Assembly: GCF_023823685.1 (NCBI RefSeq) | Contig: NZ_JAMXBF010000001.1 | Location: 62,001 to 126,000, forward strand | DNA length: 64,000 nt | Origin: Pseudomonas subflava | Lineage (GTDB): Bacteria > Pseudomonadota > Gammaproteobacteria > Pseudomonadales > Pseudomonadaceae | Direction: 5' to 3' | Shown here: positions 41,806 to 50,801 of the stretch, piece after piece | Layout of the letters: each line of letters begins with the position of its first letter | Numbering within the stretch: the stretch's first letter is position 1 | Position numbers and translations under genes: made by a program | The notes under the pieces: model-generated | What the model saw: only the letters and a program-made list of their open reading frames with translations | The model's database searches: none | What the model was told of the DNA's origin: nothing

Positions 41806-42177
41806 TCAGCGGTGGGCGGCGAGGGTGATGGATACCGACTCGGCGAAGCGCAGCGCGTGCAATTTGTCCACCTCGACCTCGGCGTAGCGCACCGCCGGGT
41901 GGGCCATCACCAGATCGAGGATTTCCTGGGTCAGGCGCTCGAGCAGGGCGAAGCGGTTTTCCTCGACGTGACGGATCACCGCCTTGGTGATGGTGCGGTA
42001 GTTCAGGGCGTGCTCGATGTCGTTGACCTGCACCGCCGCGTCGGCCGGGTAGAGGATGGTGAGGTTGATCAGCACGTCCTGCTTGTTGTTGATCTCCTCT
42101 TCCTTGATGCCGATGTAGGTGCGCAGGCGCAGGTCCTTGACCCGGATGCGCGCCATCCCAGGTTCCAGTCGCGGCAT
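41806..42177 (-). CDS. folX: dihydroneopterin triphosphate 2'-epimerase
   Basis: A 123-aa member of the T-fold FolB/FolX family: '[26 protein letters not shown]' and '[30 protein letters not shown]', with pterin-binding Glu in '[19 protein letters not shown]'. It epimerises dihydroneopterin triphosphate to the monapterin form. In Pseudomonas, FolX and FolM make tetrahydromonapterin, the cofactor for phenylalanine hydroxylase. folM lies 66 bp upstream on the same strand. Confidence 0.93.
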   Translation of the reverse strand: MPRLEPGMARIRVKDLRLRTYIGIKEEEINNKQDVLINLTILYPADAAVQVNDIEHALNYRTITKAVIRHVEENRFALLERLTQEILDLVMAHPAVRYAEVEVDKLHALRFAESVSITLAAHR

Positions 42178-42243
42178 GGGTAAGCTCCGTCGATCGTTGC
42201 GAAAGTCACCGGCGCGTGCGCCGGGCGCCCAGCATAACCGCGC

Positions 42244-42951
42244 TCAGCGCAGATGACGACCGCCGTTGACCGTCACGGTGGTGCCGGTGACGTAGGGGTT
42301 GTCCAGCAGGTAGCGCAGGCTCTGGTAGACCACCTCGGCGCCCGGCTCGAAGCCCAGCGGCGTTTCGGCCAGGCGCTTGGTGCGGTATTCGGCGCTGTCG
42401 CCTTCGTTGAACTGGATCAACGCCGGGGCGATGCCGTTGACCTTGATCGCCGGGGCGAAGCGCGCGGCGAAAGACAGGGTGAGGCTGTCCAGCCCCGCCT
42501 TGCTGGCGCAGTAGGCCGGGCGCTTGGCGCTGCCCTTGGCCGTCACGTCGTCGCCCAGGTGGACGATGTCCGCCGGGCCGCCGTGGTGCAGCAGCGCCTC
42601 GCAGTGCAGGTTGATCAGGTAGGGCGCCAGCATGTGCACGCTGACCATGCGTTGGAACACCTCGGCCTCGTGGCCGGGGGTTTCCGTCTCCCAGTCGGAG
42701 GCGTTGTGGACGATCGCGCGCAGGCGCTCGGTGTGGCCTTTCACCTGCTCGATGAAGTCCAGGATGCCGGCTTCGCCGGAGAAATCCGCCTGCAGGCCGA
42801 TGGCGCCGCGCTCGCGCAGCAGGGTCACGCCCTCGCGTTCGCTGCGGTAGCTGAAGATCACCGGCTGGCCCTCGTCGAGCAGGCGCAGCGCGCAGTGCAG
42901 ACCGAGGCGCTGGCCGGCGCCGGTAATCAGGATGGGGGCTGGAGCGGTCAT
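42244..42951 (-). CDS. folM: dihydromonapterin reductase (SDR)
   Basis: A 235-aa SDR with an atypical cofactor loop 'ILITGAGQRLGLHCALRLLD', 'AIVHNASDWETETPG', active-site 'YCASKAG' and C-terminal 'GTTVTVNGGRHLR', all features of FolM/PTR1-like pteridine reductases. It reduces dihydromonapterin to tetrahydromonapterin with NADPH. Its partner folX is just downstream in the same operon. Confidence 0.92.
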   Translation of the reverse strand: MTAPAPILITGAGQRLGLHCALRLLDEGQPVIFSYRSEREGVTLLRERGAIGLQADFSGEAGILDFIEQVKGHTERLRAIVHNASDWETETPGHEAEVFQRMVSVHMLAPYLINLHCEALLHHGGPADIVHLGDDVTAKGSAKRPAYCASKAGLDSLTLSFAARFAPAIKVNGIAPALIQFNEGDSAEYRTKRLAETPLGFEPGAEVVYQSLRYLLDNPYVTGTTVTVNGGRHLR

Positions 42952-43034
42952 GCGCGCACTCGTCGATCTCTGGAGCGGGCAAGTAAACCCCAGGCCCCGC
43001 CGCGCGACAACCATGCGCGGCCTAGGGGAGCGCC

Positions 43035-43598
43035 TCAGCGCGGCTGCAGCGCCTCGTCCGCGCGGCGCTCGCGACGGCCCTGCAGCCAGGGCTCCAGCAG
43101 GCGCGTGGAGAGGGGAATGAACCAATAGGTCATCAGCGGCGTCAGCGCCAGGGTGCTAAGCAGCACGCGCAGTACCAGCGGCCAATCGCTCATGAAACCG
43201 CCGAACAGCAGGTTGAAGGCCAGCGACACCGGGAAGAATGCCAGCCAGATGGCGACGCTCTGCTTCCAGCGCGGCGGCCGGTGGAGGGCGTGGCCGAACC
43301 AGGCGTCGAGGCCGCTGACCCGGCGCTCGTGGGGTTGGGCGAACAGGCCGCTGCCGCGCTGCAGCCAGGCACGGCGCGAGGCGGAGTGCTCCCAGGCGGC
43401 GAGGGTGGCGGAGTCGGCGAAGCGGAAGACGATCTGGAACTCGTCGTCCATGGGCGGCGGGGCGAGGACGCCGGAGCCGAGATAGCCGGGGAAGTCGGCG
43501 GCGAGCTGCTGGCCTTCGTGCAGCCAGGCGCGGAAATCTTGGAAGCACTCGCGCGGAACGCGGCGTGCCACCAGCATGGTGACCGGATCGGTAGACAT
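43035..43598 (-). CDS. ABM-domain protein with membrane tail
   Basis: A 187-aa protein. The N-terminal half is an antibiotic-biosynthesis-monooxygenase-like ferredoxin fold ('VTMLVARRVPRECFQDFRAWL', 'FPGYLGSGVLAPP', 'FQIVFRFADSATLAAWEHSASRRAWL'). The C-terminal half has two transmembrane segments ('SVAIWLAFFPVSLAFNLLFG' and 'LVLRVLLSTLALTPLMTYWF'). Such fusions are common in proteobacteria and of unknown function; a quinol- or haem-related oxidase role has been suggested for ABM domains in general. Confidence 0.78.
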   Translation of the reverse strand: MSTDPVTMLVARRVPRECFQDFRAWLHEGQQLAADFPGYLGSGVLAPPPMDDEFQIVFRFADSATLAAWEHSASRRAWLQRGSGLFAQPHERRVSGLDAWFGHALHRPPRWKQSVAIWLAFFPVSLAFNLLFGGFMSDWPLVLRVLLSTLALTPLMTYWFIPLSTRLLEPWLQGRRERRADEALQPR

Positions 43599-43796
43599 CG
43601 TGTATCTCCACAGCGACAGGCGCGGCCCGGATAGGGCGGTGCGCGGTATGGCTCGCCGGGGTGATGGCGGGCCATAGAATTAGGTCAGGATTATTGCCAT
43701 TTTTCGCCAATAAGCCAGTGCTGCGACCGCTGTTCGTCGGGTGTATCGGAAGAAGCCGCGATGCGGCGATCGCCCGTGGCGCGTTTCGCGCGGGCA

Positions 43797-43824
43797 AGAA
43801 AAAGCCCGGCACTAAGGCCGGGCT
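43797..43824 (-). terminator. terminator for fumarase gene
   Basis: On the minus strand: AGCCCGGC-CTTAGT-GCCGGGCT followed by TTTTCTT. Confidence 0.85.
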
Positions 43825-43844
43825 CGATCGCAGCGCGTGGGCGC

Positions 43845-45368
43845 TTACTTCACTTCCACCGCCAGGCTTTCGGCGATCTTCTTGTTCCAGATCGCCGGGC
43901 CGGTGATGTGTACGGACTCGCCCTGGGTGTCGACCGCTACCGTGACCGGCATATCCTTCACTTCGAACTCGTAGATCGCTTCCATGCCCAGTTCGGCGAA
44001 GGCCAGCACCTTGGACTTCTTGATCGCCTGGGCGACCAGGTAGGCGGCGCCGCCGACGGCCATCAGGTACACGGCCTTGTTGTCCTTGATTGCGTCAATG
44101 GCGATCGGGCCGCGCTCGGACTTGCCGATCATGCCCAGCAGGCCGGTGCTCTCGAGGATCTGGCGGGTGAACTTGTCCATGCGGGTTGCGGTGGTCGGAC
44201 CGGCCGGGCCGACCACTTCGTCACCGACCGGATCGACCGGGCCGACGTAGTAGATGAAGCGGCCTTTCAGGTCCACCGGCAGTTCTTCGCCCTTGTTCAG
44301 CATGTCGACCATGCGCTTGTGCGCGGCATCGCGGCCGGTGAGCATCTTGCCGTTGAGCAGGACGGTCTCGCCCGGCTTCCAGCTCTGCACTTCTTCCGGG
44401 GTAATGGTGTCGAGGTTGACGCGGCGCGCGCTCGGGCCGGCTTCCCAGACGATTTCCGGGTAGGCGGACAGGTCCGGCGCTTCCAGTTCGGCTGGGCCGG
44501 AGCCGTCCAGCACGAAGTGGGCGTGACGGGTGGCGGCGCAGTTGGGGATCATGCACACCGGCAGGGAGGCGGCGTGGGTCGGGTAGTCCATGATCTTCAC
44601 GTCGAGCACGGTGGTCAGGCCGCCCAGGCCCTGGGCGCCGATGCCCAGCTGGTTGACCTTGTCGAACAGCTCGAGGCGCATTTCCTCGATCTTGTTCTGC
44701 GGACCGCGGGCCTTCAGTTCGTGGATGTCGATGTGCTCCATCAGCACTTCCTTGGCCATCACCGCGGCCTTCTCGGCGGTACCGCCGATGCCGATGCCGA
44801 GCATGCCCGGCGGGCACCAGCCGGCGCCCATGGTCGGCACGGTCTTGAGCACCCAGTCGACGATCGAGTCGGACGGGTTGAGCATGGCCATCTTCGACTT
44901 GTTCTCGGAGCCGCCGCCCTTGGCCGCGACGTCCACTTCCACCTTGTCGCCGGGGACGATGGAGTAGTGGATCACCGCCGGGGTGTTGTCCTTGGTGTTC
45001 TTACGTGCGCCGGCCGGGTCGGCCAGGATCGAGGCGCGCAGGACGTTTTCCGGCAGGTTGTAGGCGCGGCGTACGCCCTCATTGATCATGTCGTCGACGC
45101 TCATGGTGGCGCCGTCCCAGCGCACATCCATGCCGACCTTGACGAACACGGTGACGATGCCGGTGTCCTGGCAGATCGGGCGGTGGCCGGTGGCGCACAT
45201 GCGCGAGTTGATCAGGATCTGCGCCATGGAGTCGCGCGCGGCGGGCGACTCTTCCTTCAGGTAGGCCTCATGCATGGCCTGGATGAAGTCGACGGGGTGG
45301 TAATAGGAAATGAACTGCAGGGCGTCGGCGACGCTCTGAATCAGGTCGTCCTGCTTGATCACGGTCAT
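43845..45368 (-). CDS. fumA: class I (4Fe-4S) fumarate hydratase
   Basis: A 507-aa TCA-cycle enzyme that interconverts fumarate and malate. The alpha domain holds 'MCATGHRPICQDTGIVTVFV' (Fe-S Cys), 'GAGWCPPGMLGIGIGGTAEKA' (second Cys) and 'SLPVCMIPNCAATRHAHF'. The beta domain has 'GRFIYYVGPVDPVGDEVVGPAGPTTATRMDKF'. It is oxygen-sensitive, unlike FumC. GAGGAG is just ahead of ATG 45368. It is divergent from the diguanylate cyclase gene, the arrangement remembered for P. aeruginosa PA4333-PA4332. Confidence 0.95.
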   Translation of the reverse strand: MTVIKQDDLIQSVADALQFISYYHPVDFIQAMHEAYLKEESPAARDSMAQILINSRMCATGHRPICQDTGIVTVFVKVGMDVRWDGATMSVDDMINEGVRRAYNLPENVLRASILADPAGARKNTKDNTPAVIHYSIVPGDKVEVDVAAKGGGSENKSKMAMLNPSDSIVDWVLKTVPTMGAGWCPPGMLGIGIGGTAEKAAVMAKEVLMEHIDIHELKARGPQNKIEEMRLELFDKVNQLGIGAQGLGGLTTVLDVKIMDYPTHAASLPVCMIPNCAATRHAHFVLDGSGPAELEAPDLSAYPEIVWEAGPSARRVNLDTITPEEVQSWKPGETVLLNGKMLTGRDAAHKRMVDMLNKGEELPVDLKGRFIYYVGPVDPVGDEVVGPAGPTTATRMDKFTRQILESTGLLGMIGKSERGPIAIDAIKDNKAVYLMAVGGAAYLVAQAIKKSKVLAFAELGMEAIYEFEVKDMPVTVAVDTQGESVHITGPAIWNKKIAESLAVEVK

Positions 45369-45647
45369 GGGGCGCTCCTCTATCAGGGAACATCTATAAG
45401 GAAGCGCCGGACCACGACCCGGCGCAACTGCGGAAAAAACGGCGCCGCAGTATAGCGCGGTGGCCGGTGCCGGCACAGACGCAGGCGCTGGCCGATGGTC
45501 GAGCGGGCGCCCGTTGCCGCTTCGCTCGCCGGCCGGATCGGGGCCTCCCCAGGCCACGAAATAAGCGTGTCGGAGCCCTCCGGCGCGCTATCAATTTTGT
45601 GATCACGAGGGTAGAGTTTGGCAAGGTGCCACTACGGGATGGAGCCC

Positions 45648-46775
45648 ATGAGCACGAGCAGTTCGGGCGTCACCAAGAGAAGCCTGCAAAGCCTGCTGCT
45701 GAAGCGTTTCGGCATGGCGGTGGCGAGTTACGCCCTGGTATTGCTGCTCATGTGGGTGGCGCTGTGGGCGGGCGTCTATAGCGGCTCCGTTTCCCTCGCG
45801 CTGCTCTGCACCGGGCTGGTCATCACCAGCCAGCTGATCTTCTATGCGCTGTTTCGCAGCGGTCGCAATCTGCGTTTCGCCGATCCCAGCCTGACCGAGG
45901 CGCAGATCCTCGTCGGTCTCGCGCTGCACACCGTGCTGCTGGCCCAGTTCGACAACGCCCGCGGCAGCATGCTGATGTTCTACCTGATCATCCTCATGTT
46001 CGGCGTGTTCCAGCTGCGTCCGAGGGTGTTCGTGCGCTGTGCCGCCATCGCCTTCTTCGCCTTCGCCGGGCTCAACCTCTGGGAAGGCTATCAGCTGCGC
46101 CTGGACAATCCCGGCCAGGCCCTGCTGCAGTGCTGCGCGCTGTTCATTGGCCTGGTCTGGCAGAGCCTGTTTGCCAGCTACGTGCAGGCGCTGCGCCAGC
46201 GCATGCGCCAGCGTCGCTACGCGCTGCAGGCGCACCAGGACACCCTGCGCGGCATGATGCGCCAGCTCGAAGACCTGGTGGCCACGGACGAGCTGACCGG
46301 GCTGTTCAACCGCCGCCACTTCCTGCGCCTGGCCATGCGCGAGCTGGACAACCTCGAGCACGGCCGTCAGCACGGCCTGGCGCTGATCGACTTGGACCAC
46401 TTCAAGCGGATCAACGACATGCACGGCCATGCCGCCGGCGACCGTGTGCTGCAGACCTTCGCCGCGGTGGCGCGTGCCTGCCTGCGTGACGGTGACGTGC
46501 TGGCCCGCTACGGCGGTGAAGAGTTCGTGCTGCTGCTGCCCAACACCGATGCCGACCAGTTCACCAGCTGCTGCGAGCGTCTGCGCGAGGCCTTCGCCAG
46601 CGCCGAGCCGGTGGGCATGCAGGTGAGCAACCTGAGCCTGTCCGCCGGCATGACGCTGCTCAGCGAGGGCGACGACCTCGACGAGGCCCTGCAGCGCGCC
46701 GACCAGGCGCTTTACCGGGCCAAGCGCGGCGGACGCAACCGCTGCGACGCGGCCTGGGAGAACGCCGGTGCCTGA
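45648..46775 (+). CDS. membrane-bound diguanylate cyclase (GGDEF)
   Basis: A 375-aa protein. About five or six transmembrane helices lie in the first 190 residues ('ASYALVLLLMWVALWAG', 'LALLCTGLVITSQLIFYAL', 'LMFYLIILMFGVF'), then a linker helix and a GGDEF domain: 'ATDELTGLFNRRHFL', 'LIDLDHFKRINDMHGHAAGD', catalytic 'RYGGEEFVLLLPNT' (GGEEF, active type). It makes cyclic-di-GMP. By gene order it matches the position of P. aeruginosa SadC (PA4332), but it is shorter than my memory of SadC, so I leave the symbol blank. ATG 45639 is an alternative start. Confidence 0.9.
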   Translation: MSTSSSGVTKRSLQSLLLKRFGMAVASYALVLLLMWVALWAGVYSGSVSLALLCTGLVITSQLIFYALFRSGRNLRFADPSLTEAQILVGLALHTVLLAQFDNARGSMLMFYLIILMFGVFQLRPRVFVRCAAIAFFAFAGLNLWEGYQLRLDNPGQALLQCCALFIGLVWQSLFASYVQALRQRMRQRRYALQAHQDTLRGMMRQLEDLVATDELTGLFNRRHFLRLAMRELDNLEHGRQHGLALIDLDHFKRINDMHGHAAGDRVLQTFAAVARACLRDGDVLARYGGEEFVLLLPNTDADQFTSCCERLREAFASAEPVGMQVSNLSLSAGMTLLSEGDDLDEALQRADQALYRAKRGGRNRCDAAWENAGA

Positions 46776-47706
46776 TATCACCGCCGCCGGCCGGTCCTGG
46801 TCAGTGGCACCCGGCAGCAACTTGCTCGATGCCCTGAATGACGCCGGCCTGCGCGTGCCTTACAGCTGCCGCTCCGGCAGTTGTCACGCCTGCCTGGTGC
46901 GCTGCCTCGGCGGCGAGCCACTAGACCAACAGCCCGGTGCGCTCGGCGAGGCGCTGCGCGAACAGGGTTGGCGCCTGGCCTGCCAGTGCCGGGTGGTGGA
47001 CGATCTGCAGATCGAACTGTTCGACCCCGCCCGCGACGGCCTGCCCGCGCGGGTGCAGGCGCTGGACTGGCTGAGCCCGACAGTGCTGCGCCTGCGTCTG
47101 CTGCCGGAGCGGCCGTTGCGTTATGCCGCGGGCCAGCACCTGGTGCTGTGGACGGCCGCAGGCGTGGCGCGGCCCTATTCGCTGGCCAGCCTGCCGGGCG
47201 AGGAACCCTGGCTGGAATTCCATCTGGACTGCCGGCAGAACGGCGCCTTCAGCGATGCCGCCCGTCTGCTGCAGCCGGGCGATCCGCTGCGCCTCGGCGA
47301 GCTGCGTGGCGGCGCGCTGCACTACGATCCCGACTGGTGCCAGCGCCCATTGTGGCTGCTGGCCGCGGGCACCGGCCTGGCGCCGCTCTGGGGCGTGTTG
47401 CGCGAGGCGCTGCGTCAGCATCACCAGGGCGAGATACGGGTCATTCATGTGGCCCATGACGCGGCCGGGCACTACCTCGCCGAGCCCCTGCGCGCGCTGG
47501 CTGCGGCCGATCCGCAGGTGCAGTTGCAGCTGCCGGCGGCGTCCGAGCAGGCTGCGGTTTTGGCGGAACTGCGGCTTGTTTCGCGGCAAACCCTCGCCTT
47601 ACTCTGCGGCTCACCCGCCAGCGTGGAAGCCTTCGCCCGCCGCCTGTTCCTGATCGGCGTGCCGCGCAACCAGGTGCTGGCCGACGTCTTCCTGCCCCAC
47701 GCCTGA
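46768..47706 (+). CDS. 2Fe-2S ferredoxin / NAD(P)H-flavin oxidoreductase fusion
   Basis: A 312-aa electron-transfer protein. The N-terminal plant-type 2Fe-2S domain has ligands in 'SCRSGSCHACLVRC' and 'WRLACQC'. The C-terminal FNR module has FAD-binding 'RPYSLASLPG' and NAD-binding 'LWLLAAGTGLAPLWGVL'. It probably feeds electrons to an oxygenase or radical enzyme. The start is GTG 46768, overlapping the end of the diguanylate cyclase gene by 8 bp. Same order as remembered for PA4331. Confidence 0.88.
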   Translation: MPDITAAGRSWSVAPGSNLLDALNDAGLRVPYSCRSGSCHACLVRCLGGEPLDQQPGALGEALREQGWRLACQCRVVDDLQIELFDPARDGLPARVQALDWLSPTVLRLRLLPERPLRYAAGQHLVLWTAAGVARPYSLASLPGEEPWLEFHLDCRQNGAFSDAARLLQPGDPLRLGELRGGALHYDPDWCQRPLWLLAAGTGLAPLWGVLREALRQHHQGEIRVIHVAHDAAGHYLAEPLRALAAADPQVQLQLPAASEQAAVLAELRLVSRQTLALLCGSPASVEAFARRLFLIGVPRNQVLADVFLPHA

Positions 47707-47739
47707 TACACCGGCCGGGGCGCATGCCCTGGAGCCGCC

Positions 47740-48513
47740 ATGAGCGAACACATACTGGTCGAGCGCGAAGACGGGTTGCTGACCCTGCGCCTGAACCGTC
47801 CGGACAAGCTGAACGCGCTGACCCGCGCCATGTACAGCCAGATGGCCGAGGTGCTGGATGCGGCCAATGTCGACCGTTCGGTGCGCGCCGTGCTGATCAC
47901 CGGCGGGGCGGAGTGCTTCACCAGCGGCAACGATGTGGCCGACTTCCTCCAGGCGCCGCCCACCGGGATGGACAGCCCGGTGTTCCAGTTCATGCGTGCG
48001 CTGTTCGACTTCGAGAAGCCGGTGGTGGCTGCCGTGGCCGGCCCGGCCGTGGGCATCGGTACCACCCTGCTGTTGCATTGCGACCTGGTCTACGTCAGCC
48101 GCGACGCCAAGTTGCGCACCCCCTTCGTCAATCTCGGCCTGTGCCCGGAATTCGGTTCCAGCCTGCTGCTGCCGCGCCTGCTCGGTCAGGCCAGGGCTGC
48201 CGAGGTGCTGCTGCTCGGTGAGCCTTTCACCGGCGAGCAGGCGGCCGAGTGGGGCATTGCCGGTGCTGCCCTCGAAGACGGTCCGAGCACCCTGGCCAAG
48301 GCCCGCGAGATGGCCCTGCGTTTCCTCGACCTGGCGCCCTCGGCGGTGGCCGACAGCAAGCGCCTGATGCGCGCGCCGGGGCGCGAGGAGCTGCGCCGGG
48401 TGATCGAGGAGGAGGGCGCGCTGTTCGGCCAGCGCCTGCGCTCGCCGGAGGCCATCGAGGCGCTGTCGGCGTTCATGCAGCGTCGCAAGCCGGACTTCTC
48501 GAAGTTCGCCTGA
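47740..48513 (+). CDS. enoyl-CoA hydratase/isomerase
   Basis: A 257-aa crotonase-fold enzyme: 'LTLRLNRPDKLNALTRAMYSQM', oxyanion hole 'TGGAECFTSGNDVADFL', 'AAVAGPAVGIGTTLLLHCDLVYVS', and 'TPFVNLGLCPEFGSSLLLPRLLG' with a Glu at the hydratase/isomerase position. It likely acts in fatty-acid or amino-acid CoA metabolism. The stop overlaps the ATG of the small downstream gene (TGATG). Confidence 0.9.
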   Translation: MSEHILVEREDGLLTLRLNRPDKLNALTRAMYSQMAEVLDAANVDRSVRAVLITGGAECFTSGNDVADFLQAPPTGMDSPVFQFMRALFDFEKPVVAAVAGPAVGIGTTLLLHCDLVYVSRDAKLRTPFVNLGLCPEFGSSLLLPRLLGQARAAEVLLLGEPFTGEQAAEWGIAGAALEDGPSTLAKAREMALRFLDLAPSAVADSKRLMRAPGREELRRVIEEEGALFGQRLRSPEAIEALSAFMQRRKPDFSKFA

Positions 48514-48715
48514 TGGAGGGCGCCGAGCTGCTCTGGGGCCTGCTGATCGGCAGCATCGGGCTCGGCTATGTGATCTACGGTCGCCGCCGAGCAAGCCGGT
48601 GCCCTTCATCTGCGGCCTGGCGCTGATGGCGTTCCCCTATCTGGTGGACAGCAACCTGGCGTTGGTGCTGATCGGCGGCACGCTCGGCGCGCTTCCCTAC
48701 TTCGTGCGTTTGTAG
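48513..48715 (+). pseudogene. small two-helix membrane protein, frameshifted
   Basis: Translation starts well with 'ELLWGLLIGSIGLGYVIYGRR' and then leaves frame. The remaining frame (offset by one base deletion near 48585-48592, in CGCCGCCGAGCAAG) reads 'KPVPFICGLALMAFPYLVDSNLALVLIGGTLGALPYFVRL'. Joined, this is a roughly 67-aa protein of the small membrane family often labelled 'amino acid transport protein' in Pseudomonas. It is either a single-base deletion mutation or a sequencing error in a GC repeat. Confidence 0.72.
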
Positions 48716-48730
48716 TTTCCGCCGGGCATG

Positions 48731-48758
48731 AAAAAGGCCGCTCATCGAGCGGCCTTTT
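48731..48758. terminator. terminator between convergent genes
   Basis: AAAAGGCCGCTC-ATC-GAGCGGCCTTTT, symmetric, serving both the pyruvate kinase gene (minus) and the ech/small-membrane genes (plus). Confidence 0.9.
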
Positions 48759-48773
48759 CGTATGCGTCGGGGA

Positions 48774-50225
48774 TCAGACCAGCGGATCGCCCACGTGGAG
48801 GATCTTCATGGTGTTGGTGCCGCCGGTGCCGTGGTAGCTGTCGCCCTTGGTCAGGATCACCCAGTCGCCGGGCTCCACGAAGCCGCGCTTGAGCAGCTCG
48901 TCGACCGCCGCCTGGCTGACCTTGTTGGCCGGCATGGACGTCGGGTCGAACGGCACGGTGTAGACGCCGCGGAACATGGCTACACGGGCCTGCGCCTCGC
49001 GGTGCGGGGTGAACGCGAAGATCGGGATCGACGAGCGGATGCGCGACATGATCAGCGGGCTGTAGCCGCTCTCGGTCAGGCTGATGATGGCCTTGACGCC
49101 CGGGAAGTGGTTGGCGGTGTACATGGTGGCCAGGGCCACGCTCTCGTCGCAGCGCTCGAAGGTGCGGCCGATGCGGTGGCTGGACTTCTGGCTGGTCGGG
49201 TGCTTCTCGGCGCCCAGGCACACGCGGGCCATGGCCTCGACGGCTTCGACCGGATACTCGCCGGCGGCGCTCTCGGCCGACAGCATCACCGCGTCGGTGT
49301 AGTCCAGCGCGGCGTTGGCCACGTCGGACACTTCCGCGCGAGTCGGCATCGGGCTGTGGATCATCGACTCCATCATCTGGGTCGCGGTGATCACCGCTTT
49401 GTTGTAGCGACGGGCGTGGGCGATGATCTTCTTCTGGATACCGACCAGCTCGGCGTCGCCGATTTCCACGGCGAGGTCGCCACGGGCCACCATCACCGCG
49501 TCGCTGGCGCGGATCAGGCCGTCCAGCGCGGCGTCGTCGGCCACCGCCTCGGCGCGCTCGATCTTGGCCACCAGCCAGGCGTTGCCGCCGGCTTCGGTGA
49601 GCAGGCTGCGGGCGTAGTCCATATCGGCGGCATCACGCGGGAACGACACTGCGACGTAGTCCAGCTCCATCTCGGCAGCCAGCTTGATGTCGACCTTGTC
49701 CTTCTCGGTCAGGGCCGGTGCGGTGAGGCCGCCGCCGCGACGGTTGATGCCCTTGTTGTCGGACAGCGGGCCGCCGATCTCGACGCGGCAGTGCAGCTCG
49801 TCGGCGCCCTTGAGCTCGACGCGCATGACCACGCGGCCGTCGTCCAGCAGCAGTTCGTCGCCGACATCGCAGTCCTGGATCAGCGCCGGGTAGTCGATGC
49901 CGACCACTTCCTGGGTGCCCGCGGTGCGCGAGTGGCTGGCGGAGAGGCGGAACAGGTCGCCTTCCTTCAGTTCGATGCGCTTGTTCTCGAACTTGGCGAT
50001 GCGGATCTTCGGACCCTGCAGGTCGCCCAGCAGCGCCACATGGCGCCCGTGCTTGGCCGCCAGTTCGCGCACCAGCGTGGCGCGGGCCTTGTGATCGTCG
50101 GCGGTGCCGTGGGAGAAGTTCAGACGGGCGACGTCGATGCCGGCGATGATCAGCTGCTCCAGCACTTCCGGGGAGCTGCTGGCGGGGCCGAGGGTAGCGA
50201 CGATCTTGGTGCGGCGCAGGGTCAT
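48774..50225 (-). CDS. pykA: pyruvate kinase (PykA type)
   Basis: A 483-aa glycolytic enzyme converting phosphoenolpyruvate and ADP to pyruvate and ATP. 'RRTKIVATLGPAS', 'VARLNFSHGTADDH', 'LLGDLQGPKIRIAKF', catalytic Lys region 'WLVAKIERAEAV', 'VMVARGDLAVEIG', 'KAVITATQMMESMI' and 'DAVMLSAESAAGEYPVEAV'. The N-terminus and length fit the PykA isozyme. GGAG precedes ATG 50225. Confidence 0.96.
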   Translation of the reverse strand: MTLRRTKIVATLGPASSSPEVLEQLIIAGIDVARLNFSHGTADDHKARATLVRELAAKHGRHVALLGDLQGPKIRIAKFENKRIELKEGDLFRLSASHSRTAGTQEVVGIDYPALIQDCDVGDELLLDDGRVVMRVELKGADELHCRVEIGGPLSDNKGINRRGGGLTAPALTEKDKVDIKLAAEMELDYVAVSFPRDAADMDYARSLLTEAGGNAWLVAKIERAEAVADDAALDGLIRASDAVMVARGDLAVEIGDAELVGIQKKIIAHARRYNKAVITATQMMESMIHSPMPTRAEVSDVANAALDYTDAVMLSAESAAGEYPVEAVEAMARVCLGAEKHPTSQKSSHRIGRTFERCDESVALATMYTANHFPGVKAIISLTESGYSPLIMSRIRSSIPIFAFTPHREAQARVAMFRGVYTVPFDPTSMPANKVSQAAVDELLKRGFVEPGDWVILTKGDSYHGTGGTNTMKILHVGDPLV

Positions 50226-50370
50226 GCGGTAACTCCGGTTTTCATGGCTTGCCGCGAGGCTACTACGGTCGATCACTGTAGTCATTGTTCGCCTGCACTA
50301 CTTGTCGTCGACGAGCCGCTGCAGAAAACCGGCCATTCGCCGATACACTGCAACAGCGGAGGAATTCACC

Positions 50371-50745
50371 ATGCGCACCCTGATCCTGATGCTCACCCTG
50401 ACCAGCCTGTTCGGCTGCTCCCGCATGGCGCTGGACCGCCACCTGGACGAGGCCTACCGGCACTACGACCAGGGCGATTGCGACCAGGCCCTGCTCGATC
50501 TGTCGCGGGCCGAGCGCAACAGCCGCTCGCGCCGCTATATCCAGCCGGAGATTTCGCTGCTGCGCGGCCAGTGCCTGGAACGGCAGAACCTGTTCGTCGA
50601 CGCGGCGCAGACCTACGAGTTCATCGTCAATCGCTACCCCAGCAGCGAATACGCGTTCCGCGCCCGGGCCAGGCTGGAGACATTGCGCCAGCTCGGGCAT
50701 CATCGGGCGGCCGAACCGGCCAAGGCCACGCCGGCGTCGTTGTGA
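50371..50745 (+). CDS. small TPR-like lipoprotein
   Basis: A 124-aa protein with lipobox 'LTSLFGC' (Cys near residue 16), then two helix pairs of TPR character ('LDEAYRHYDQGDCDQALLDLSRAER' and 'LFVDAAQTYEFIVNRYPSSEYAFRARARLETLRQL'). It is likely anchored in the envelope as a small adaptor. RBS GGAGGA lies ahead of ATG 50371. No recognised name. Confidence 0.75.
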   Translation: MRTLILMLTLTSLFGCSRMALDRHLDEAYRHYDQGDCDQALLDLSRAERNSRSRRYIQPEISLLRGQCLERQNLFVDAAQTYEFIVNRYPSSEYAFRARARLETLRQLGHHRAAEPAKATPASL

Positions 50746-50801
50746 CGCCGGGCTGCCCACTCGGGAAGGGCAGCGCCAGGCTCGCCGCAGGAGGGATTCG
50801 C

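Noticed and set aside
43761-45455. Long plus-strand open frame opposite fumarase
   Set aside because: The minus strand encodes an intact class I fumarase; the plus frame has no domain.
48762-50800. Long plus-strand open frame opposite pyruvate kinase
   Set aside because: It is antisense to pykA; only its last part (50802-51227, with its own RBS and signal peptide) is a real gene.
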